From: an uncultured Oscillospiraceae bacterium
GTDB taxonomy: Bacteria; Bacillota; Clostridia; Oscillospirales; Oscillospiraceae
NCBI GenBank assembly: GCA_910588105.1
Contig: CAJUQD010000012.1
Coordinates: forward strand, 1 to 63,361
DNA length: 63,361 bases
Direction: 5' to 3'
Positions 57,967 to 63,361 of this stretch are shown here, piece by piece (the stretch's first letter is position 1; each line of letters begins with the position of its first letter). A model generated the notes under the pieces. It was not told where the DNA came from and searched no databases. It was given only the letters and a program-made list of their open reading frames with translations. A program made the position numbers and the translations under genes.

Positions 57967-58662
57967 CTAATCCTCCCACTCTGCCCGGATGCGCTCCAGC
58001 GCCGCAGAAATCTCCTCCCACCCGTACCCCCGCCGGGCCAGGTAGTCGGACACCTTTTTCAAATTCTCCCGGGTGGGCCCTTTCTCCCGGAGCTTCCGGC
58101 GGGCCAGCTCCAGCACCTGGTCCCCGTCCGGCGCCCGCTCCTCCAGGGCGTCCTCCCAAAACTCCCGGGGCACCCCCCGGCGGTACAGCTCGTCCCGGAG
58201 CTTCCGGGGGCCGCACCCCTTGGCGGCGTAGTGGCGGACCACCATGCGGGCGTACTCTTCATCGTTGAGCAGGCCCAGCTCGGTGAGCCGGTCGGCCACC
58301 TCTTCGGCCCGCTCCCGCAGGGCTTTCCGCCGGGCCTCCAAAAGCGCCGGGTCGGGGCCGTCGTCCAGCTTGTCATAGGGGTATTTTTCCCGTTTCTGCC
58401 GGGGCGGGGCGCACAGCTTGTCCAGCAGTTCCTTCCGGGACATGGGCCGCTGGGCCAGCAGCGCCACCGCCCGTTCCATCAGCCGGAACCGCTCCCCGGC
58501 AGCACACAGCGCCTCGTCCTCGGCCCCGGTAAGCTCTTTCCCCGGGTAAAGGCCCAGGGATACCACGTCCCCCTCGCCCACCCGGACGATGGAGGCGTCG
58601 TCCAGCCACGCCAGCCACCGGCCCTGCTTGTGCCGGAAGGGCTCTAACTTCTCGATTTTCAT
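57967..58662 (-). CDS. recX: Regulatory protein RecX
   Basis: Binds RecA filaments and limits or modulates their activity. Three-helix repeats are visible: LLAQRPMSRKELLDKL (about residue 70), then ADRLTELGLLNDEEYARMVVRHY (about 122), and KVSDYLARRGYGWEEISAALE at the end. 231 aa, in the longer Firmicutes range. Four bases downstream of recA, so co-transcribed. Confidence 0.9.
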   Translation of the reverse strand: MKIEKLEPFRHKQGRWLAWLDDASIVRVGEGDVVSLGLYPGKELTGAEDEALCAAGERFRLMERAVALLAQRPMSRKELLDKLCAPPRQKREKYPYDKLDDGPDPALLEARRKALRERAEEVADRLTELGLLNDEEYARMVVRHYAAKGCGPRKLRDELYRRGVPREFWEDALEERAPDGDQVLELARRKLREKGPTRENLKKVSDYLARRGYGWEEISAALERIRAEWED

Positions 58663-58665
58663 CGT

Positions 58666-59766
58666 TTAACCTTCAAAGTCCTCGGCATCCACGTCCACCG
58701 CCCGGCCCGCCGCCTTGGCCGCCGCCTGGGACTGGCGGCTCATCAGCTTGTAGGCATTGGCGCGCACGTCCGCTTCCACCTGGGCGGCAATCTCTGGGTT
58801 GTCGTTGAAGTATTTCTTCACCGCGTCCTTGCCCTGGCCCAGCCGGGTGTCCCCCATGGAGAACCAGGAGCCCGACTTCTGCACGATGTCCAGCTTGACA
58901 GCCAGGTCCACCAGCTCGCCCATTTTGGAAATACCCTCGCCGTACATAATCTCGAACTCCGCCTCCCGGAAGGGGGGCGCCACCTTGTTTTTCACAATCT
59001 TGGCCCGGGTGCGGTTGCCGATGATCTCGGTGCCGTTCTTGATGGCCTCAATCCGGCGCACCTCCATACGCACCGAGGCGTAAAACTTCAGCGCCCGGCC
59101 GCCGGTGGTCACCTCGGGGTTGCCGTACACCACGCCCACCTTCTCCCGCAGCTGGTTGATGAAAATGACAATGCAGTTGGTCTTGGAGATGGACCCCGCC
59201 AGCTTGCGCAGGGCCTGGCTCATCAGCCGGGCCAGTAGGCCCACATGGCTGTCACCCATGTCGCCCTCGATCTCCGCCCGGGGGGTGAGGGCCGCCACCG
59301 AGTCCACCACCACCACGTCGATGGCGCCGGAGCGCACCAGGGCCTCGCAGATCTCCAGCCCCTGCTCTCCGGTGTCCGGCTGGGAGATGAGCATGGAGTC
59401 AATGTCCACCCCCAGGGCGCGGGCGTAGGTGGGATCCAGGGCGTGCTCCGCGTCGATGTAGGCCACCTCGCCCCCCCGCTTCTGGGCCTCGGCCACGATG
59501 TGCAGGGCCAGGGTGGTTTTGCCGGAGGACTCGGGGCCATAGATTTCAATGATACGCCCCTTGGGTACGCCGCCGATGCCCAGGGCGATGTCCAGCGACA
59601 GCGACCCGGTGGGGATAGCCTCCACCACGATATGGGAATTTTCGCCCAGGCGCATGATGGATCCCTTACCGTACTCCTTCTCAATCTGCGCGATGGCGGT
59701 AGACAGCGCCTTCTTCTTATCCGCCGCCGGGGCAGCGGGCTCAATTTGTTTCTTCTTCTCAGCCAT
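58666..59766 (-). CDS. recA: Recombinase RecA
   Basis: Strand-exchange ATPase and SOS co-protease. Seen: Walker A GPESSGKTTLALH near residue 76, Walker B VVVVDSVAALTPRAEIEG region near 150, loop L2 and KFYASVRMEVRRIEAIKNG near 230. 366 aa, slightly long because of N- and C-terminal charged tails. I see no good LexA box in the 130 bp upstream (59767-59897), which also lacks any ORF. recX follows. Confidence 0.98.
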   Translation of the reverse strand: MAEKKKQIEPAAPAADKKKALSTAIAQIEKEYGKGSIMRLGENSHIVVEAIPTGSLSLDIALGIGGVPKGRIIEIYGPESSGKTTLALHIVAEAQKRGGEVAYIDAEHALDPTYARALGVDIDSMLISQPDTGEQGLEICEALVRSGAIDVVVVDSVAALTPRAEIEGDMGDSHVGLLARLMSQALRKLAGSISKTNCIVIFINQLREKVGVVYGNPEVTTGGRALKFYASVRMEVRRIEAIKNGTEIIGNRTRAKIVKNKVAPPFREAEFEIMYGEGISKMGELVDLAVKLDIVQKSGSWFSMGDTRLGQGKDAVKKYFNDNPEIAAQVEADVRANAYKLMSRQSQAAAKAAGRAVDVDAEDFEG

Positions 59767-59897
59767 GTACGATCATCCTTTCCTACCGGCATGATTTTGA
59801 AAGCCGCCGGTCTCTTCCTGCCCATATGCTACTCTTTTTAATGTCCCATAAACCGGGCCTTAATCGCACTCCCGCGGGGTGTTTCTTCCAAATCCCC

Positions 59898-60413
59898 CTA
59901 TCTGCTTCTTCTGATCAGGAAGCGCTGCAAGCGCAGACGCTTTCCCGTCTCTGTCTCAAACTCGTTTAGCCCCTCTTTTCGGTAATCGAACTTTTCCACC
60001 AGCCTCATGCTTCCAACGTTTCGGATGTCCGCCTCAAATACGTACCACTCCTTGCGGTAGCTGCCGTCTGTAAATTTCAGCACACCTGCCAGGGCTTCCC
60101 AGGCATAGCCCTTTTGCTGCTCCCCTTTTTTGATCCAAATCCCCAGCTCGGGACATTCCTCCTGGATGCCATGTACCTCAACGCCACCCAAAAAACCACC
60201 GTCCTGGGTCAGAATGGACAGGAACAGCATCTCGTTTTGGTGCATCAGATCCATAAACCCCTGCAACGTCTCCTGGGCCGCCGCCACAGAGGCAAAGGGA
60301 TCCGGATACTGATATTTTGTAATTTCCCCGTCAAATGCCGAGACATATTCCTCCAAGTGGCCCATCTCAAACGGCACAATTTTAAGCCGGCCCGTCTCAA
60401 TTACCACACCCAT
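59898..60413 (-). CDS. GNAT-family N-acetyltransferase
   Basis: RimJ/RimL-type acetyltransferase: IETGRLKIVPFEMGHLEEY at the start, GGVEVHGIQEECPELGIWIK in the middle, GYAWEALAGVLKF as the acetyl-CoA-binding segment, and NVGSMRLVEKFDYRKEG, the usual family ending. 171 aa, normal. Substrate unknown. Lies 12 bases after the small KDGGT protein gene and ends before the recA promoter region. Confidence 0.9.
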   Translation of the reverse strand: MGVVIETGRLKIVPFEMGHLEEYVSAFDGEITKYQYPDPFASVAAAQETLQGFMDLMHQNEMLFLSILTQDGGFLGGVEVHGIQEECPELGIWIKKGEQQKGYAWEALAGVLKFTDGSYRKEWYVFEADIRNVGSMRLVEKFDYRKEGLNEFETETGKRLRLQRFLIRRSR

Positions 60414-60425
60414 TCCGCACCTCCG

Positions 60426-60647
60426 CTATTCCACATCATTGTACACCTCAATGCCCAACAACTTGACTATAAGCCCCTCCTGAAGGGGCTTCTCTGTCTC
60501 CAAACCGTTCAGGCGGCGAACCCTGGACACCGTGTACAAAAGCGCCCGGTACTCCACCGTCCCGCCGTCCTTCAGGTGATTCGGCATGGGGAACAGACAG
60601 GCCAGCAGCAGAACGCCTGTCACGATCAAAGCGAGCTTCTTTTTCAC
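60426..60647 (-). CDS. Small membrane-anchored or exported protein (73 aa)
   Basis: Starts with GTG at 60647, with AAGGAGG 7 bases upstream. A hydrophobic N-terminal segment (LALIVTGVLLLACLF, about residues 5-19) may be a signal or anchor; then HLKDGGTVEYRALLYTVSRV, a pattern I have seen in small Clostridial proteins of unknown function, and a Lys/Glu-rich end. An in-frame extension upstream would run through repeat copy B and is not likely used. Confidence 0.78.
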   Translation of the reverse strand: MKKKLALIVTGVLLLACLFPMPNHLKDGGTVEYRALLYTVSRVRRLNGLETEKPLQEGLIVKLLGIEVYNDVE

Positions 60648-60680
60648 GGGGAATCCTCCTTCGCTTGTTCCGTGCTCCCC

Positions 60681-60820
60681 TGGTGTCACGCTACGGATTG
60701 TCCGCGCGGCCGGGTCGCTTTCGCTCCGATTCGGGCAAAACCCACCCCCGCCTTGCGGCGGCCGGGCTTTCCCCTCACTCTGCTCCAAGCTCCCCTGCGC
60801 GGCTATCCTCCGCGCTTCCC
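60681..60820 (-). repeat. Foldback repeat, copy B (tandem)
   Basis: 140-bp unit, 96% identical to copy C directly adjacent (5 differences in 140 by my count). Read on the minus strand it starts GGGAAGCGCGGAGGATAGCC and ends GCAGCGTGACACC. Internal pairing includes the GGGAAA and TTTGCCC/TTTTCCCC-type arms. It lies between prmC/copy C and the small 73-aa protein gene. Confidence 0.9.
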
Positions 60821-60960
60821 TGGTGTCACGCTGCGGATTGTCCGCGCGGCCGGGTCGCTTTCACTCCGATTCGGGGAAAACCCGCCCCCGCCTTGCGGCG
60901 GCCGGGCTTTCCCCTCACTCCGCTCCAAGCTCCCCTGCGCGGCTATCCTCCGCGCTTCCC
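60821..60960 (-). repeat. Foldback repeat, copy C (overlaps prmC end)
   Basis: Second 140-bp unit, in tandem with copy B. Its first 46 bases (minus strand) are in frame with prmC and encode its last residues and stop codon. Same orientation relative to the upstream gene as copies A and D. Confidence 0.9.
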
Positions 60961-61805
60961 TCTACCACCCGCCAGTGCATCCCCGGATCCATGGTAGTCT
61001 GGATATCCGTATACCCGTTCTCCGCCAATATGTACTCCACCGCCGGGGCCTGGTCATAGCCCACCTCAAAGGCCAGCTTGCCGCCGCCCTTCAGCGCCCG
61101 CTTCCATTTCCTGGCAATTACGCGGTAGAACTTCAGCCCGTCCTCCCCGCCGTCCAGCGCCATGCGCGGCTCGTAATCCCGGACAGAGGGGTCCAGCCGC
61201 CCGATCTCCAGAGTGGGGATGTAGGGCGGATTACATAAAATCAGGTCGAAATCCCGCAGGATGCGGGGGGGAGGCTCCAGCGCGTCCGCCTGGACGGGGT
61301 TCACCTGATCCGTCAGGCCACACCGCCGGATATTCTGCCTGCACACCCGCAGAGCGTCCTCCGACCACTCCGCCAGAAACACCCTGGTGTTGGGGCAGTT
61401 GTCCGCCACGGCAAGGCCCACGCACCCGCTTCCCGCGCACAAGTCCAGCACACGGGTGCCGTCTGGCAGGTCGCGGACAAACAGGATGCCCCGTTCCACC
61501 AGCGTTTCGGTGTCCGGCCGGGGGATGAGCACATCCCGGCACACATCCAGCGTCAGACCGTAAAACTCCCACTCCCCGATGAGGTAGGCCACCGGCTCGC
61601 CCTTCAGACGGCGCTCCAACAGCCCCCGGAACCGTTTTCCCGCCCCATCGGAGGCATACAGCGGCAGATCCCGGATAAATTCCTCCCGGCTTTTGCCGGA
61701 GGCAAAGCACAAAAGCTCACGGGCCTCCAGCTGGGCCTGCTCCACCCCGGCGGCTTTCAGCGCCTTCCGTGCGTCCAGGTATAGGTCGTTGTAGGTTGCG
61801 GGCAT
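60915..61805 (-). CDS. prmC: Peptide chain release factor N5-glutamine methyltransferase
   Basis: Methylates the GGQ glutamine of release factors. Seen: N-terminal helical domain, VLIPRPDTETLVE near residue 92, the SAM motif VLDLCAGSGCVGLAVA near residue 118, and the catalytic NPPY near residue 191. 296 aa; the family usually ends near the Arg/Val of HWRVVEG. The last 14 residues (SAEDSRAGELGAE) come from foldback repeat C, so the native C-terminus seems to have been replaced. Start ATG 61805 with GAGGGTGA upstream. Confidence 0.94.
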   Translation of the reverse strand: MPATYNDLYLDARKALKAAGVEQAQLEARELLCFASGKSREEFIRDLPLYASDGAGKRFRGLLERRLKGEPVAYLIGEWEFYGLTLDVCRDVLIPRPDTETLVERGILFVRDLPDGTRVLDLCAGSGCVGLAVADNCPNTRVFLAEWSEDALRVCRQNIRRCGLTDQVNPVQADALEPPPRILRDFDLILCNPPYIPTLEIGRLDPSVRDYEPRMALDGGEDGLKFYRVIARKWKRALKGGGKLAFEVGYDQAPAVEYILAENGYTDIQTTMDPGMHWRVVEGSAEDSRAGELGAE

Positions 61806-61825
61806 GGATTCACCCTCTCTCTGTG

Positions 61826-61964
61826 CTTCGTTGTCACGCTGCGAAGCGGCCAGGGCGCTCGGTCGCTCTCCCTCCGCCTCGGCCTGGTCTGGGGCGGCTT
61901 TGCCGCCCTGCGTTCGGCCTCACGCGGTCCAAGCTCCCTCGCTGTCCACTTCTCCGCGCTTCTT
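61826..61964 (-). repeat. Foldback repeat, copy D
   Basis: Minus strand: starts AAGAAGCGCGGAGAAGTGG 3 bases after the DUF1385 gene stop and ends GGCCGCTTCGCAGCGTGAC. Central stem GGGCGGC-aaa-GCCGCCC. Its ends match copy A; the centre differs. Confidence 0.8.
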
Positions 61965-61966
61965 TT

Positions 61967-62938
61967 TTACCAGGCATCCGATCCCTTCTCCTCCGGCAGT
62001 ACGCGCTTGAGCGCCTCAATGCCCACCTCAATCATGGAATCGTCCGGCTCAAAGGTGGTGAAGTTCTGCATCCACATGCCTGGCGCCCGCAGGGCCCGGC
62101 AGACCGGCCCGTCATGGCCGCCCACATAGCGGTTGAACTCGTAGGTCACCCCCACGATGACAGGCAGCATCAGCAGATGCAGCGCCATGCGCAGAAACGT
62201 ATTTTCAATCTTCAGCGGGGTGAAAATCACAATGGACAGAAAGATGGACACGGCGATGACCACAAACAAAAAGCTGGTGCCGCACCGGGGATGGTGCCGG
62301 GGCTGCCTGCGCACATTCTCCACCGTCAGCTCCAGGCCGTTTTCATAACAGTAGATGGTCTTGTGCTCCGCGCCGTGGTACTCAAAAACCCGGTGGATTT
62401 CCTTCATCCGTGAACACAGGAACAGATAACCCATGAAAATGGCCACCTTGAGCACGCCTTCCATCACCGAGCGCACCCACAGCGGCATGGTGGTCCACAC
62501 CAACCCGACCAGACCCGTCAGGGCGGTGGGCAGCAGGATAAACAGCCCCACCGACATGGCGATGCCCAGCACAGCCGCCAGCGTAATGATGATACTGACG
62601 GCTTTTTCTCCCTCGAAATGCTCGCTGATCCACTTGTCGAGGCCGGTGAGCTCCACCCCTTCTTCCAGAGAGCCATCGTCGGACAGCTCCGCCGAACGCA
62701 TCAGCGCCTTCATCCCGTGCACCATGGAGCCGCCAAAGACAAACAGCCCCCGGATAAAGGGCAGCCTGGCCGGCCCTTTCTTGGGCTTGACCATCTCCTC
62801 CTCAACCACCAGCTCACCGTCCGCCTTGCGCACCACCATCGCCCGCTTGCCGGGCCCCTGCATGAGGATGCCCTCCAGCAGGGCCTGGCCCCCGCAGGTT
62901 GTTTTGAACGGGGTGCAGTTTCCTTCTTGTTTTGCCAT
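61967..62938 (-). CDS. DUF1385 membrane protein
   Basis: Starts KTTCGGQALLEGILMQGPGK, the DUF1385 hallmark (GGQA-x-x-EGVMM-x-GP). The C-terminal two-thirds hold several membrane spans (about residues 110-145, 155-175, 225-275) and FEYHGAEHKTIYCYENG, with conserved His/Glu that could bind metal. 323 aa, normal. In Firmicutes it commonly precedes prmC and prfA, as here with prmC. Function unknown; it is membrane-bound. A near-consensus promoter lies upstream. Confidence 0.92.
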   Translation of the reverse strand: MAKQEGNCTPFKTTCGGQALLEGILMQGPGKRAMVVRKADGELVVEEEMVKPKKGPARLPFIRGLFVFGGSMVHGMKALMRSAELSDDGSLEEGVELTGLDKWISEHFEGEKAVSIIITLAAVLGIAMSVGLFILLPTALTGLVGLVWTTMPLWVRSVMEGVLKVAIFMGYLFLCSRMKEIHRVFEYHGAEHKTIYCYENGLELTVENVRRQPRHHPRCGTSFLFVVIAVSIFLSIVIFTPLKIENTFLRMALHLLMLPVIVGVTYEFNRYVGGHDGPVCRALRAPGMWMQNFTTFEPDDSMIEVGIEALKRVLPEEKGSDAW

Positions 62939-62967
62939 ATTAATCTCCTTTTCCCCGTGTTTTCCAC

Positions 62968-62996
62968 AGTATACCAGAGGCGGCGGAAAAACGCAA
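62968..62996 (-). promoter_or_regulatory. Promoter for the DUF1385-prmC unit
   Basis: Minus-strand TTGCGT (62991-62996), exact 17-bp spacer, TATACT (62968-62973). Confidence 0.75.
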
Positions 62997-63029
62997 GAGT
63001 TTTAAAACTTTTGTTCGGTTTTTGCGCCA

Positions 63030-63361
63030 CTACGCGGTCTCCACTCCAATGGGCAGACGGATGGTAACCGCGCAGCCCCCTCCGGGGGCGTTGGCGATAT
63101 CCAAAGTTCCGTTGTGGCTGTTGATGATCTCATCGCACACCGCAAGACCGATGCCCGAACCCCGGGCCTTGGACGAACCCTTGTAAAACTTGTATTTGAT
63201 GAAGGGCAGCTCCTCCGGGGGGACGCCAGGGCCATGGTCCCGGATGCGGATGACCACCCGGTCCTCCTCCCGGCCCACAGACACCTCCACCCTGCCCCCC
63301 GAACCACCGTGCTTGTCCGCGTTGTCCAGCAGGTTGCAGAACACCTGCCGCAGCCGCTCCG
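63030..63361 (-). CDS. Sensor histidine kinase, C-terminal part (cut by window edge)
   Basis: HATPase_c domain of a two-component sensor kinase: N-box FCNLLDNADKHGG, G1 IRDHGPGV, then FYKGSSKARGSGIGLAV (F/G2 boxes) and GGGCAVTIRLP at the end. The reading frame is open to the window boundary, so the start, sensor and dimerisation domains lie outside. The D-K-H in the N box is as in KdpD-like kinases, but the signal cannot be inferred. Confidence 0.9.
   Translation of the reverse strand, partial: ERLRQVFCNLLDNADKHGGSGGRVEVSVGREEDRVVIRIRDHGPGVPPEELPFIKYKFYKGSSKARGSGIGLAVCDEIINSHNGTLDIANAPGGGCAVTIRLPIGVETA

Noticed and set aside
60648..60788. N-terminal extension of the 73-aa protein through repeat copy B
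   Set aside because: The GTG at 60647 has an excellent AAGGAGG site and a hydrophobic start; the extension is pure repeat sequence.
60681..60960. CRISPR-like array because of repeated units
   Set aside because: Only two 140-bp direct copies with no spacers; no cas genes in the window.

Overview
The window reads as a chromosomal segment of a GC-rich, endospore-forming, anaerobic member of the Clostridia. Oscillospiraceae of the Flavonifractor/Pseudoflavonifractor/Lawsonibacter type is the best guess. This is inferred from gene content: yqfC/yqfD sporulation genes, a SpoVD-like PBP with PASTA repeats, a Na+-translocating decarboxylase beta subunit, iron-sulfur serine dehydratase in two subunits, yqzL-recO, dgt-dnaG-rpoD, and strong Shine-Dalgarno sites with several TTG/GTG starts. 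No rRNA, tRNA, CRISPR array, insertion sequence or prophage was seen.

Layout. 0-8.7 kb: decarboxylase beta subunit, an orphan fumarase/tartrate-dehydratase beta subunit, a DivIVA-like protein, UDP-galactopyranose mutase, a family 2 glycosyltransferase, thioredoxin, a CNNM/CorC-type membrane protein and pyruvate kinase. 8.7-12.4 kb: sdaAB-sdaAA preceded by a vestigial second sdaAB start, then small and membrane proteins. 12.4-18.7 kb: branched-chain amino-acid genes ilvB-ilvN, ilvC and ilvD. Between ilvC and ilvD lies about 950 bp of foreign-looking DNA with a divergent ribbon-helix-helix gene pair and a compact element of two convergent promoters, a shared terminator and a 27-residue ORF.

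18.8-34.4 kb (minus strand): division and cell-wall cluster mraZ-rsmH-ftsL-spoVD/ftsI-(degenerate murE-like)-mraY-ftsW-murG-murA-ftsQ-ftsZ, followed by a radical SAM gene, gluQ and guaB. The cluster has no intact murC, murD, murE, murF or ftsA. 34.7-38.5 kb: uvrC-rsmD-coaD-coiled-coil gene, and HPr. 38.7-47.7 kb: yqfC-yqfD-phoH-ybeY-lipoprotein-era-nucleotidyltransferase-yqzL-recO-mutS2. 47.8-49 kb (plus strand): an RluA-type pseudouridine synthase and a small unknown. 49-54 kb: dgt-yigZ-dnaG-rpoD. 54-55 kb: a PiT phosphate transporter. 55-63.4 kb: histidine kinase (cut by the window edge), DUF1385 protein, prmC, small protein, GNAT, recA-recX, a broken MT-A70 methyltransferase, rimO, unknown, pgsA.

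Most interesting beyond ordinary housekeeping: (1) the convergent-promoter/27-aa peptide element at 16.58-16.85 kb, which looks like a type I toxin-antitoxin or dual small-RNA module; (2) a family of about 140-bp foldback repeats placed at stop codons, one copy of which supplies the C-terminus of PrmC and is tandemly duplicated; (3) a MurE-like gene with a ruined P-loop where murE/murF should be; (4) the sdaAB remnant followed by a run of hairpins. All functional statements are read from sequence and family knowledge; nothing was searched.
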